Below are positions 22,317-35,200 of a stretch of 64,000 nt of DNA, in pieces. The stretch spans positions 34,789,824 to 34,853,823 of the forward strand of contig OU964919.1 of NCBI GenBank assembly GCA_918807975.1, written 5' to 3'. Each line of letters starts with the position of its first letter. Positions within the stretch are counted from its first letter, which is position 1. Source of the stretch: Aplidium turbinatum. Taxonomy: Eukaryota; Chordata; Ascidiacea; Aplousobranchia; Polyclinidae. A model generated the notes under the pieces. That model was not told the origin of the DNA and did no database searches. It saw nothing but the letters and a program-made list of their open reading frames with translations. The position numbers and the translations under genes were made by a program.

Positions 22317-25300
22317 CTAATGAGAACCTCCACGTCGCTTAAAGCCTCCGCCACGACCTCTCCCACGGCCAAATCCACCTCGACCTGCAAGCAAACATGA
22401 ATTTGTACGCACCTCTGTCATCTATGTGGCATTGGAGCCTATCGTGCAGCGACAATATTTTTACACGATAAGTCAAACAAAACGGTACCGTCAAGCAAGG
22501 ATGGACAGTCAAATAACAGACTGCTTTCCGCTGGGCGGATGATCGTTTACTGATAACGCTACAAACGGCAACTTTAAACCTTCAATCTCGGTGACCGTGT
22601 ATGTGCTAGTGCTTCATAGCTTCAGCAAGTACTGGACTACTGGAACGCGAAACTTCCAGGATTAACGTTTTGGCATCTTTTTCAAGCAAGCTAAACTACG
22701 CGATACACACAGTCTTACGTTTCCTACGAACACTCTTTAAATGATTGAAATGTGACCACTGACTAGTGACTATCCTACCTCTACCCCTTCCACCGCCTTC
22801 CCGACGCTCTGCGGCGTAATCCACGATGAGCTGAGATCCGTCCACTTCCAATCCTCCTTTGGAGTTCTTGTACATTTCTGTGGCTGCGGTTTCGGATTCA
22901 AACTCAACATATCCGAAGCTGAGAAACAACGTTGGTTCAAGTGGTGGAGTTTTGATAGATGAAAAGTTGCAGTAAAATGCACTTTACGATACCATCAGAG
23001 CAATTCAAGCGTTATACAACGTTGAATTAAAGATAAACCAATGTAGTTTTTTTACTTACAATCTGTTTTTTCCGGTGTCTCTGTCTTGAGGGATTCTTGC
23101 GTCAACTGCTCCATCAAAGTTTTCTAGAAGGACGTCTGTAGTCATATCTTCAGTAATGCCTTTCACAAAGAGGACTTTGCCAGCTGCAGCCAACAAAACA
23201 CATTTTTATGTCTTTCAACATAGGTTATGCTTACTCAGAATGAAGCAAGCCCATTTTAAAATCGTATAACATAGCAACCTTGGTTATAATACTGGAAAAC
23301 CAATGTGTTTTGTTTACGTAAAATCTCTTTTTGTCACGATCCCCATTTCCAAATTGTACAAGACATGGAAATCCAGTAACAGTATTTCCGTTAACACTTT
23401 TAGAAAACAAAATCCACGAAACAACGTTAATTAGATAGTTGTGGCCATCTACAAGGCAACATGGATGCATTATCAAGCATTCATGTCATAGCAAATTAAA
23501 ACTACTGATCAGTAACATGTAGGCATGACTTTCAAATTTACAAGAACTTTATAAACGGAAAAAGTGACTAAACGAAGTCGCGGCATTAGCTTATCCATTA
23601 ATAATTATTAAATTGATAATCGACTTGAGCCAATCATCAACTGAGACACCAAGAGGCTCACGTTTGTTTCCGCCTGACTTTTTAGTGTTTCCCTTCTCTT
23701 CTTTGGCCTTTGCATTTCCTCGGGGACGTCCCCCACAGGAGTCAAGAAACAGAGTGCGGCCATCCAACTCGAGATCATCTTTCAGAGCGTAGGCAGCTTC
23801 TTTCTCTTCTTTGGAATTGAATTCGATAAAACACAATCTGCAATTCCACGTAGATTGTAAAGCGCGCTACAAACCGGTCGCTATTGAGGGCGTGAACGCA
23901 ACTCGATATTTTCGAAAGCGACCTACCCTTTCGATTTCCCGGTGTCACGGCTTGTTAAAATTCGAACTTCCTTAACCCCCTCGAATAGTTCGGCGATTTG
24001 CGCCTTGGTTGCGTCGAAGGGAAGATTTTTGCAGAACAATGACAACGCGTCTCTCTCGTCTCGTGGCGCATCTTGGGCTAAAAACGAATATTTTTTTGCA
24101 AAAACGTTTTAAAAGTAATCAAATCATGCATTTGGCACTTTGTAGTAGGATGTCAAACCAGCATAAAATAATTGAAAACGTAACACCTCCACGAATGAGC
24201 AATTACAGCGCTCACCTCTGCTATTGTACAGACAGCGGAAAGAAACTAACCGGCCTTTTCTCATTGGTGCCGCAGGACTGCAGTAGATCAAACCTTGCAT
24301 AAACGCTTATGCTGCAGAAGCGATTGCATACTTCGTTGCCAAGCGTGTACTAAAAGCCTGAACATAAAGTTCATATTGCCGATGCTCGGCAACGGAGTAT
24401 GCAATGGCTTCTGCAGCACAAGCGTTTATGCATTGACATAGATACAGTAATATGAAAAGTAAAATTTACTTTAAAAAAAAACTGTAACAGAAGACAGTGT
24501 GGTGATATATGAAAAAGAAACTACGATACATACCAGCTCCGGTAGTTTTAGCGTCTTTTTCATCTATTTTCACTGAAATTCGGGAGCCCTTGAACGCACA
24601 ATCATTCATGGCTAGAACTTTTGATTGGTCCCATTTTTTGACATCAATAAATGCTTTTCTGCAAACAAAAAAGAAGCTTTCTATCGAAAAGTTTGTGATC
24701 GGAAGCGTCTGATGACAGAAGTGACATTTCTGAAGCAATACAAAAAAGTTTAGAATACATATTTAGAATCCATCGTGTTGACAAAAAATACGGTAATGAA
24801 TAATGAAATCAGCATTTATAACACAAACATATAACACTGTTTAGAAAACCAGTTTGATGAGCAAGCTAATAAGCTATTGTTTTCTATGGTGGCATTTGTA
24901 TAGGGATCGCATATTATATTTACGTTCATTTACATTGCGTATACCTAAACGTAGCAAGCTTGTGTTGATTTGTTTCTTGACTTTCAGAATAAGCTTAAAA
25001 CTTCATTCTCAGCAGTGTGCTGACGTAATAGCGTGATCAAACTGATCACGAAACATTCGACCCACAAAGCCACAAGATTAGGATTTCAACGACCTACCCT
25101 TTCCCGTAGTTGGCGCGACATGCTGCAGGTCGCACTCCTTTGCTTTTGAGGAATTTATTGAAATCGGAATCGTTCAAACCTTCCGGCAAATCCGTGAACT
25201 GCACAGTGATCGTGTCGCCTGGAAAAAGTTCAGTATCGTTTTTATAACCACTTTAAAAATCGCGTTGAAGAATAAACTAGTAGAAAGTTCCGCTGTTTCG

Positions 25301-28300
25301 ACATGAAACAGCAGGTGAAACATAAATGTGTTGTGTACATTGCAAATCGTCATTGGAGAAAATCACAGCACCTCTGTGTTCAAATAAGATTCCTATTGAT
25401 GTTGGTGGTAGGACTTAAAATTATTCAGTAGTCCAATTCCAGTTACGTAAAAAAACGCAAACTTACTTTCTTCTGTTTTCGATTTTTTTGCTTGTTTTTC
25501 ATTTTCGTTCGTTTTCTTGCGCTTTAAATTTGTTTTAGTTTTTGTCTGCACTTTCTCTTTAACAGGTTCCACTTCTTCCTCGCTTTCCATCTAAGATAAG
25601 AACATCAAATTAAATCAAGAAACTTGTACATCGTCTCTTCAAACTGCGTGCCACTTTTTTTACAAGTTGCATAAGTTTGTACAAAACAAAGTGCGGTATA
25701 GCATTTATACATTGCCGTCTGAAGCGCGCGTGTCACAGACATTCTAGTTTTCTTTTTTTTCCAGTAGTTTAGATTTTCAAACATGTATCTCTTAAAAACG
25801 CTTTTCTTACTCTTAGGTGTATGCTTAGAAAATCTGCAAGTAACAAACTCCTAAAATCACATCTGGAAATTTGGATCTTACTCCGGTTTTCCGACCACAG
25901 CTTTAACCCTTTAACTGCCAAGGGCTCTTCAAAGAGCCCAAGCCCTAAATAAAATACACACTGTTTGCAATCCCCATAACTCTAGTCTTTGTTTTTTTTA
26001 GAAAGAGGAAGACATACTTTCTAAAAGTGGAAAAATAAATACTAGGTTTTAATTTGAATTTTTTCTGCAATTTTCAATCATCTATAGGAAAATTTTAATT
26101 TGTTTGCTATGTGAAGTTCATTTGGTTGTTTCTGCTCAAAACACATCTCTGTGACAACGTCTGTGTGGAAAGCCTGACATCTGGCGGTGAAGTTTACCGC
26201 AGTTTAAGTATTTTTTTCAGATGTCTAAACGGAAACAAAAATCCCCAAAAAAAGCTAAATTTTTGTAGTTTTTTAGACATTTTAGTCATTTTCGAAAAAA
26301 AAAAATTATGAACATATTTCAAAAGATTGTTAACAATACAACAATTTTCATGTTTTGGTTTTTTTCTGGCAGTTACCGTTCTCAAAATACAGCAGCTCAA
26401 AATCAAAGCCTTGCTCAAGCTAAATTTTAAAAAATGCATCAAAAGCGCAGCAGTTTTAAAGGGTGATTACAATAAACCATACACTCTCAAAAATATATCT
26501 ATTAACACTTCTTACTTCTTCATCCTCGTCTTCACCTACAATCTCTTCATCCTGAGAAAAGATAAGGACGTTGAAAAAGGTTTAATCAAGTTGAAAAAAG
26601 TACAAAACGTTAACGTTACGAGAATTTTTACATTATTTAATTGTCTCTTACGTCATCATCTTCTTCGATTTCATCGTCATCTTCTTGCTCCTCTTCGCTG
26701 TCTGACTCTCCCTCTTTTGATGCGACTACTTTCGTCTTTCCTTTTTTAGTAGGAATCTGTAAAAAATGTTTCCAAAATGTTTTAAGTGAATAAGCTCGAC
26801 GAATAAACATAAAAAGATGAAATTTAATTGTCATCACCTCGATTTCTTCTTCACTTTCATCATCATCCTCATCTTGTACCTCATCACTGTCGTCTTCAAT
26901 GTCTTCATATTCATCACTTCCCTCCTCGTCATTTTCCATATCTTCAGCGGGAGAATTTATGTCTCCAATTGCTTCCTTTTAGAATAACAAAACGTAAACT
27001 TTCACTGATGCAGCTAAAGATTTGGGAAGGTTAGGTGGCCGAAGACATTGTGATCGACAAATGGCAACACAACACGCACCACACCAGACACACCCTACCA
27101 CGAACAATCGAACATCAAGAGCACAGTGCGATGTTCTCAAACGTGGTTGGGAAAAAGAAACATAACTGATGCCAAATTGCCAATCAATCAAGCAAGACTT
27201 GTGCAAATCGGTAGTCGATTGGGCTCATCAGAACCACGCTTATTCCTACATCATCCGCATGCATTTTACAATTGAAAAACCTTTTCTTTTATGGGAACAA
27301 AGCTCAGGAGGTTTAGATGAGAAAGAAACCTTCCAAACAAACCGACAAAAAAGCCATTTTGTCAATTTTCTAAACATTGATAACCAAAGGGCATTTTATC
27401 ACGCAACTGGACAGAAATGTTACATTGCACTTACCTCTAATTCATAATCAGAATCTTCTTCAACTTCTTCTGGCTCCTCCTGCACTGGTTCTGGATCTAC
27501 TTTCTTGGCTTTTTTCCCCTTTTTTAATTTCGGTTCCTGCAATTGTATACTTTGTGTAAAAAATGTTTACTGCATAGTAGCAAAACGAAATGATGTTTTT
27601 AAACAAACAATTAACATAGCTGCCAAAGTTGCCATTCTTTCATCACTTCAACATTGCCGGAGGTGGAAGTAATGTAAAAATAGCAAATTTATAGACTGGC
27701 AATCGGCTGAGTTAAGAAACCATAAAAAGTGGAGAATCACTTTAAACTGTCAGCACAGTGGTTCACATGCACCGAACCTATAAGTTGGCTATAACAAGAG
27801 ACTTTCTGAAACTTTCCAATCTAGAAGCACGTAGAACCGTTTTTATTGATTTGAAAGGTTTCACATATAAGCCAATTAACACTAAAAAAAAGTCGAGATG
27901 AAGTCATCTGAATGATTACTAAAAACGCGTTGAATTGAAGAGTTTGAACCGTTTCAACATTTTGAATAATGATATCACAATTTCAAACCATTCTTTTGTA
28001 TTTTCAAGTGGAAACTCTGTGGAGTCTGTGCTGTCAAAGTGCTCAAACTTCACGACTAACAAAAATAACTGACAGGATTTCTGTCATACACCGCACCTCT
28101 ACTTCTTCAGCAATGCTTGCTTTCTTGATTGGCTTCACCACCGCGGTCTTGGTCTTTTTTCCACCCTGTAAAACCCCGACACAAATTTTATGACGTCCAG
28201 AAAACATTCTAAAAATTGAACTAATACGCGTTAGCTTGCACGGGCTCGCGCTTTGATGGACAAATTTCAAACGTAACGTTGCTATTTGGTCAATTGCTGT

Positions 28301-28344
28301 AACACTAGTGTAGTAATACTTACCTTGCCTTTCAATAGCACCAT
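22317..28344 (-). CDS. NCL: Nucleolin-like protein (acidic/basic N-terminus, three RRMs, RGG tail)
   Basis: Nucleolin is a nucleolar RNA-binding protein in rRNA transcription and ribosome assembly. Minus-strand exons in order: 28344-28324, 28165-28097, 27536-27435, 26975-26838, 26756-26652, 26551-26516, 25590-25467, 25218-25098, 24658-24534, 24077-23927, 23837-23662, 23183-23060, 22918-22779, 22384-22317. Phases match throughout and the sum is 1,500 nt (499 aa). The start MVLLKGK followed by GGKKTKTAVVKPIKK resembles the vertebrate nucleolin start. Four acidic exons follow (for example DEDDDESEEEIE), then a KR-rich nuclear-signal-like stretch (LKRKKTNENEKQAKKSK). RRM-a begins TITVQFTDLPEG, RRM-b LFCKNLPFDAT, RRM-c KVLFVKGITED with FGYVEFE. 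The tail is RGGFGRGRGRGGGFKRRGGSH. Vertebrates have four RRMs, so one is absent or too diverged to see. The first exon is the least certain. Confidence 0.88.
22560..22665 (+). repeat. Degenerate SINE family 1 body fragment in nucleolin intron
   Basis: Fragments similar to the SINE body (AATCTCGGTGACCGTG and GCGAAACTTCCAGGATTAA) lie in the intron between the last two nucleolin exons. No tRNA-like head. Similarity judged by eye. Confidence 0.4.
24296..24432. repeat. Inverted repeat in nucleolin intron
   Basis: Arms of about 45 bp, TGCATAAACGCTTATGCTGC at the left and a near reverse complement at the right (ending AAGCGTTTATGCA), with a spacer of about 45 bp. MITE-like, non-coding. Confidence 0.7.
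25907..26463. mobile_element. Possible piggyBac-type MITE in nucleolin intron
   Basis: The left end reads TTAA then CCCTTTAACTGCCAAGGGCT; the right end reads AGCAGTTTTAAAGGG. This is the CCCTTT-type terminus with a TTAA target on the left (25903-25906). The right flank is TGAT rather than TTAA, so either the duplication has decayed or the assignment is wrong. No open frame belongs to it. Confidence 0.4.
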
Positions 28345-28605
28345 GATGCGATGGGATGTATACACAAGTTATAAATTGCAATCAATTGAAAAAAATCACA
28401 AGCCTAACTTTTGCCTGAAAATTATACAACATACCATTTATTAAGCTGGCAAAAGAAAAACAATAAGGAAAAGTTACCATTGCCTCTTTGGCACAAAAAA
28501 GGTTTAATATTAAGTTCGATCACAATAGCCAAATGAAACAATTCGTGTGTATCTAGACTCGAATGAAAAATTAAGCGAAAGATCCACTATCCACGAATGT
28601 TGTTA

Positions 28606-28877
28606 GGGAACGTTCAAATATTACGTAACGCCTTCGAGGGGGAGGGGGGGGTTTATGCAAAGCGTTACGTTAGCGTCACATCGGGGGGGAGGGGGTTCAA
28701 GCAAAACGTTACGTAACGCTTTCGAGTACGGAATGGTAGTTTTTTGTGCTGAATTCGTAGTGAAAAAGCGTTACATGGGGGAGGGGGGGACTGAAAAAAG
28801 CGTTACGTTGGCGTTACATGGGGGAGGGGGGGTCAAAAATTCGGAAAAAAAGCGTTACGTAATATTTGAACGTTCCC
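28606..28877. mobile_element. MITE with TTA target duplication (PIF/Harbinger-like)
   Basis: Perfect terminal inverted repeats of about 27 bp (GGGAACGTTCAAATATTACG at the left, the reverse complement at the right), flanked by TTA on both sides (28603-28605 and 28878-28880). The inside holds three or four imperfect copies of a unit containing AGCGTTACG followed by G-rich runs. A TWA duplication with GGG ends is typical of PIF/Harbinger, but no transposase is present, so the superfamily is inferred. It lies 260 bp upstream of the nucleolin start codon. Confidence 0.7.
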
Positions 28878-29809
28878 TTAGATAAAAATAATAAAACTGT
28901 ACACTGGTACACCATCGTATCAAAATGGCAACAGTGATACATAGTTTTCCATTTGTGAATATCCTCTTCGGCTAGTTTCGATACCAACATCTGACTTTTT
29001 GTTTGAGATGAGTCATATACATATGAAGCTTAATTAGCAGACATTACACAAATATCGCAAAGAATTATTTGCAAGAATGTGTCTGCTATGGAAAAATCTA
29101 AACAGAATGATGTCATTAATATCCAGACTCGAATGATATCTAATTCCTGCTTGGCACTGAGCAATGGAATGGATTCGAGTAATAATGTACTCAGTTGCGC
29201 CTCTATACGGCTGCATTGACACTGTCTGCTTTGTAAAACGCTGAGGAGCAACGCATTCTGAGATGGATATAGCGCTATATAAAAACAAGCATTATTATTA
29301 TTATATGTGAATACAGTATCCATTACAATTAACTCAAAATCAATATTATTAACTCATGCAGACACAACAAAATAAATGCGGAATAAGAAAATGCAACACG
29401 GGAAAATGTTGCTCAGCCTTTTTGCGTCCAACTTCAATGATTTCAAAGTGTACGTAACAAATCTGAGATTTAAAGCAACAGTCACAAAACAAAACAGTTA
29501 AGTTGAAAGCTATATTTTTGACAACCTCCGAATGAACCATCATATACGGTAATCAAATGTCGGTGTTTCATATTCCGTGTGATCAATGTATCAACAAGTT
29601 TTGCGGTTGATTTATTGAATCTGTGCTCTGCGTTGGCAATAAAAAGAAGGGCGATCGCCTTCTTTGACCGAACGCCAGAGTATTGAAAATAATATCAACA
29701 TCGACTAACAAGTGCAGAAACAAAGCGTAATGAAAAAGTAATGGTCATGAATCTCCAACACTTTTTTCTTAGTCTTTCAATCCACCGCTTGAAGCATTCT
29801 CGCCAGGGT
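28878..29809. other. Stretch without recognised genes upstream of the nucleolin-like gene
   Basis: No convincing open frame, RNA gene or mobile-element end was seen. It may contain promoter sequence of the minus-strand nucleolin-like gene, but no element can be pinpointed. Confidence 0.35.
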
Positions 29810-30611
29810 CATTGGCGTAATTTTTTTAAAAAATTTGACGAAATTAGGGGTGCTCTAAGTTATCTTATGAAAATTGTCAATATAGGCTAATCAATTGAAA
29901 ACCTGACCGATGGAAAATGTTAAAACAAATGACTCAATCTAATAGTAAATTCAACCATGTTTAGCCTACGTCATGAAACGTCGAATCAACATAAAAGAAG
30001 ATAATTTTGTCGTATGTGTAATCGAATAGACTGCAGCGGTATGTCAAACGATCAGATAGAAATGAAAACAAGTATTACATGCGAGGCGAAAGTGATCTTA
30101 CATTGAATATTGAAATATATTCGACTTTAATTTGTTCACGTCTGCCTTATAATGCGGCTTGCTATAAATTAATCACATCCAAATTTGTTTCTGCGGGTCG
30201 TTGTCTTGGAAACAAACTCCGTCACAAGTTCTTCCATGTTTAATTTCTCCGCCAATTCGCGATGACTACCTGTAACGGCCAAATTGTTCGGTCGTTGTTG
30301 CGTTTGAGTGCTGCGAAGGTAGGTCTTCAAGCGTCGTAATAACGAAAAGGAACGTTCGGCTTCACAGGAAGAAGTCGGCATAACAATGTAAGTTACCAAA
30401 GCTGCATATATATTTGGCATTATATCGACCATTGACGGCTGTGCAATGAATTTCTGACTTAGCGTATTCACTGTCACAACATCACCGTCACGTTTGCAAC
30501 AAGCGAACCACTGTTTGCGTTCACGCAGCAAATCCTTGCGTTCCCAGTCACCATCATAAAATTTGCTTACTTTCGTAACATCGGCTTCTTTCATTGTGGG
30601 ATTCTCTAGCA

Positions 30612-31381
30612 CAGTGATTCTCAACCTTTTTTGGCCCAACGCCCCCTTCATAAACTGGCAAAATATTACCGCCCCCCCATCCCCCAACAAAATCGATTAA
30701 TTACAAAAAGCAAATATAAAACAATGAATAACTTACTATCAATACTACAAAAAGTGCTCAATGCCAAGCAAAAAGCCAAGCAGAACGAATTACATCAAAC
30801 ATAGGCTAGTTACCAATCTCTAAAACCTTTACAGCCTGTTTTACCCTAAAAGGGGGATTATCAGAAGGTCCTTATTCAAATAGATTTTTGATGATTCCTC
30901 TTTTGATGATTCCCCTTTTAGGATGAAACAGGCTGTAAGGGTTTTAGAGACTAGTGACTTTATTTAACGAAAAGCAAATATATATTTGCCAGCATGAAAA
31001 CAGTAGGCTATAGGCCTAGGCTACTGGTAGTCAGTGTGAACCTTGGGCTTGGTGAGAAAGTGCCAGTTTCTTCACATCCGGGGTAAAGCCAGTGAGAAAC
31101 ATTCGAAGATCACCTCTTATGGATATGTCAAGTGGGTTTCGCTGTTTGGTATGTAGCAGATTAACACCGCTAAACCATTTTTCCACCAGGTATTAAGTAG
31201 GAAATGCTACCACGAAGATGCGAGCTCTTTGACAAAATCGTTACGCTGGGCGGTAGATGGGTTAAACCAGAATGCACCTTAATGATCAAAACGCCCCCCT
31301 TGAGCCGATATAATCATACCGCCCCCCTACAAAATCAAAACGCCCCCTGGGGGGCGGTACCGCCCCCGTTGAGAACCACTG
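30612..31381. mobile_element. Non-autonomous hAT element nested in the hAT relic
   Basis: Left end CAGTGATTCTCAACCTTTTT and right end TTGAGAACCACTG are flanked by a perfect 8-bp duplication CTCTAGCA (30604-30611 and 31382-31389). The subterminal regions are rich in CGCCCCCC. No transposase. A fold-back repeat lies within it at 30817-30950. Confidence 0.88.
30817..30950. repeat. Fold-back repeat inside the nested hAT element
   Basis: Arms of about 50 bp begin TCTCTAAAACCTTTACAGCC and end with a near reverse complement, GGGTTTTAGAGA. Non-coding. Either part of the element or a third-level insertion. Confidence 0.65.
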
Positions 31382-32269
31382 CTCTAGCAGCTCTAGTAGC
31401 AAGTCTGCCATTCGGTATGATGAAGAAGGGAAACGGCTAACGATTGCATCTGACGCCGTTTGCAGAATGTTTTTGTAGACGTTTGAGTAGAAAACAGCAC
31501 TTCTTGACGCAGTGCGCGTGTTTGTGCTTAATTGTTACGCAATAGTACAATCATGTCTGCCTTTGATATGTGTGGCGCTGCGTGCCACCCACAAATGTAA
31601 AACACTGAAAATATTGCGCTTTGGTGAAACGACTTTCAAGAAAGAAAAAAAAAACGTTATTTAGCAATGCAAATTTCCATTTGAATCGGTGTATTTTGTA
31701 TGCAAACCAGGGCCCAGGGGTGCTCTCGCATTTATGTTGTTACCTCAGATTTTCATTTTGGGGTGCTCAAGCACCCTTCGCACCCCTGAAATGACGCCTA
31801 TGGCCAGGGTCGGTGGGTTTCGAGCAACTATTTCCACAAACTGTGCATACCCCACTTGGGCAGAACATAGAGCTGAAGATGACAATCTCCCATATCACTG
31901 GGTAGCCCTCATTCGACCGCGACCTGTTGACACGTTGAAGCGACGTGAGATGAAGATTTATCAGCTTTTATACGCGCTAACAAATGTTTGTGCATTTCTT
32001 TGCAGTGATCTGAATGAAGTCAAACTTGGTATAATTCAAAATGAAACTAATTAGATATTTATAATTTGCAGCCCTGCAAAATATAAATATCCCTGGATAT
32101 TTATCACTGCTATCTTATCTATACAAATGATGATTTAAAAGAGATGAAAAACAATAGCTTCATGATTGAGCAGTATAAGGCACAGAAAGGTTTAAATTTA
32201 AATTGTGTTGCAAACAATAGTATCGGAAAACAAACCTTTAGTGCCGGCACGTCCTCTTCCAAAACCAAA

Positions 32270-35200
32270 TCACTCACCTCTTTTACTTCTTCCTCTGCTT
32301 GCTCCCCTCCCTCTTCCGAAACTCTTGTCATTTGAAGACCACATTTCTTTCATCCTTTCCATCTCGAAACTTCTTCCTCTTCCGCTCCCCCTTTCAAACC
32401 GACGCCCCCAAAACCGCCCCCTCTTTCTTGCATCATCAGCTTCAGGGTTGTGTTCTCGTTTACGGAGTTTTGATTCTTTACCACAAGGGTCCAACCGCAA
32501 CTTCCGACCTTCAAGTTTATAACTGTTTTTCATGGCCAGTGCATTTTCCATATCTTGTTTTGTATCGAACTGAACAAACGCAATGCTGGAAAAATACAAA
32601 AAGTTTATATAATACGTATTTCTTTTTCTGGTACCCATGAGTTTGTGAATTGCTCAAGGGATTGAGTTTTTGCTTGTACATCTTCGTGCAACATATTAAA
32701 AAAATCAGGTTGCAATTTTTTTTATTTCAATTCAAATTAGTCTCCACTTCATGTTGTTTCTAGTCTCCTTCAGGTGGTGTTAGCTTTAATGATCAGCACA
32801 CATGCCAAGAAACTGTAAGATGGTGGGTTTGATTACCTCTGCAACTTTAAAGGTTATTTTATCTTCGTAAGATAATTTTGTAACGGTACTATACCCAATT
32901 ACCCATACTTCACTCTCTGAAAGTCATAGTTACGTAGAACGAACACATTCTATTAGAATATTACCCTCTTGTTGCAGTATCATAGTCTGTAAGTATGCGA
33001 ACATCTTCAACTCTTCGAAACAACATCTCTATCTGTTGAGCAACAGCAGTAAAGGGGAGGTTTTTCACACACAAGGTTCGATTATCCTTTTGGCTTCTAT
33101 GGGTTTTCAATTCTAGACAAAATGAAGTATACAAAGTCAACAACAGACGCAAATTTTACAGGACAATATGTTGTTGTGCAAAGTTGTAAACTACATGAAC
33201 AGCTTTTCTACTAAGTAACTATAAACTCAATTTTTTTCGTAGATATACTTGTTACGACAAAAATTATAGTGGTAACATCTGGCATGTTTGTCAGCTAAAA
33301 GATGTGTTGTATATACTCAAAAAATGAAGCAGTGAACAACTGCGTATATTGCCACCCTAAATGGTAAAATCAACCACATCGGGTCAAGTCTACTCAAATG
33401 CACTTGGGATTTTCAATTAAAGTTGCTCAGCAAAACCTAATCATTTTGGCAATTTCAAACAAATTGAAAACTTCAAAATTCAAGCTTCTCTCCAGTACTG
33501 AGGTTTGGGATTTAGCTCCTCAATAGAATCTGTTGAGCACAATGACCCCCCTGTAAGGTTTAAAAACGATTTTGTTTATCCATGAAGAAATAACTTCACC
33601 AGTCACCACAAACTAATCAGCGTAATTTATAATAACTTCTTTATAAAAGGTTTACTGAGAATGCTGCATAAGCCAGCAGATTTATGGAGAGGATAAATGT
33701 GTCAGTGTAATAAGTGAAGTACCTTTTCTTTTCTGTTTTCTTTCTTTTTCCAATTCATCAATTTCAACAGATAGTTCACAACCAGACCACGACTGCTCGT
33801 CAAGAGCCAGGGTCCTTTCGCAATCCTTCACTTTAACATCAACAAAAATTTTCCTGGAAAAAATCATGATTTTGCAAAAATTATGTAAAGAACTAAAAAA
33901 TACGCATAAAAACGTTTTATGTGGCAAACAGTACTTACAGAATGGCATGAAAAGCAGTATTATAAACTTTTATTTCTTGATGCTAAAAGCTTATTCCAAG
34001 CCAACTATTAGATAAATGAAAAAAGTGACTTAAATCAACAAGCAATGAATTCAAATCATCCAAACATGGCTTAGGTTCTTGATTGACGCTAATAAAATTA
34101 CATAACTTCTAGATATCAATAAAATAACAAATTAAAATAAGATATTGAAAAGGAGAAATGCCGTAAAAACTTGAAACTGTGTTCTTTGTCTACTCTACGC
34201 TTATTCAAAATGAAAGCAAAACACTTGACCTTTGCAAATGGTCACCAGAAAAACTTTTAAATAATGCATATCACCATACTGTTGTTCATATTTTGCTCTG
34301 CATCCATGAACTTCAATCCCTTTACTTCTAAAAAACTCCACAACACTGGCATCATCCATTCCAACAGGAATGTTGGAAAACAATACTGTAACCGCTTCTT
34401 TTTCTGAAAATAATTCAAAGTATATACACAATGTTATAAATGAAATCTGTCGTTTTATTGCAACATAGGCTAGTAAAGGGACTTTTAGTCCCAAAGGCTC
34501 GTAAGTGTATATTGACCACCCAAAACAATATTAACCTATTTAGCTAGCTTTAGCTTCCTAACCTATTACTTCACCTTTAAAGGTTTACAGAGAAAACTTA
34601 GCAATTTTCTTTTGGTAAAGTTGTGTTTCTGGGTGAAATTATATACAATATATACATATTCCAATTTGGAATACTAAATTGATTCGAATCCTAAATACCA
34701 AGTAATATGATTTGGTTGATACAGGTAATCCGTTTTTGATACTTTATCACTAATCATTTTAAATTTTAAGTTTTGTTCAAGGTTCTCCAGTGGAGTTGTA
34801 AGAATAAGCAGGAGGGTGATCTGAGTATTTGACCGGTTTCGTCATTACATGATTTAGAATTTCAATGAGCAGTTTCATTGCGTTTATTTTATGAACTTTT
34901 TTGGCTAATTCTTGAGATCAGAATTTGAAAAGCAGCTGATAGTCATATAATTTAACATCCTTGAACATAAAAAAATATACATTTGTGTCAATTAAAGATT
35001 ACAACCTTAAATTGGAAAGTTTTGCAGTAACAGGAAAGGGTACAGAATAGGGTGTAACACTTTACACACTTTTTTTACAAATTGCTACTGGCTAGTTATT
35101 GTGGTTTGCAAAATTACCTAACTTGATCAAGGGGGAAAAAATTAAAAAAAAAAAAAATCATTTAAGCAGGCCACGCTCCCCATTTTTGTGGCGAAACCCC

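Larger units (their letters stand above)
29810..31802 (-). mobile_element. hAT transposon relic with transposase C-terminal domain
   Basis: Ends CATTGGCGTAATTTTT and AAATGACGCCTATG are inverted partners, flanked by a perfect 8-bp target duplication GCCAGGGT (29802-29809 and 31803-31810). On the minus strand 30169-30600 encodes the hAT C-terminal dimerisation region (TSSCEAERSFSLLRRLKTYL). A second hAT element (30612-31381) is inserted into it, leaving about 1.2 kb of the original, so most of the transposase is lost. Ends similar to these occur at 51392-52355. Confidence 0.85.

Noticed and set aside
26637-27034. Plus-strand His/Pro/Leu-rich open frames
   Set aside because: They are the antisense shadow of the acidic nucleolin exons (GAA/GAT codons read in reverse).
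28620-28860. CRISPR-like array
   Set aside because: The regular GTTACG and G-run units are the interior of a MITE in an animal genome; unit lengths are irregular.
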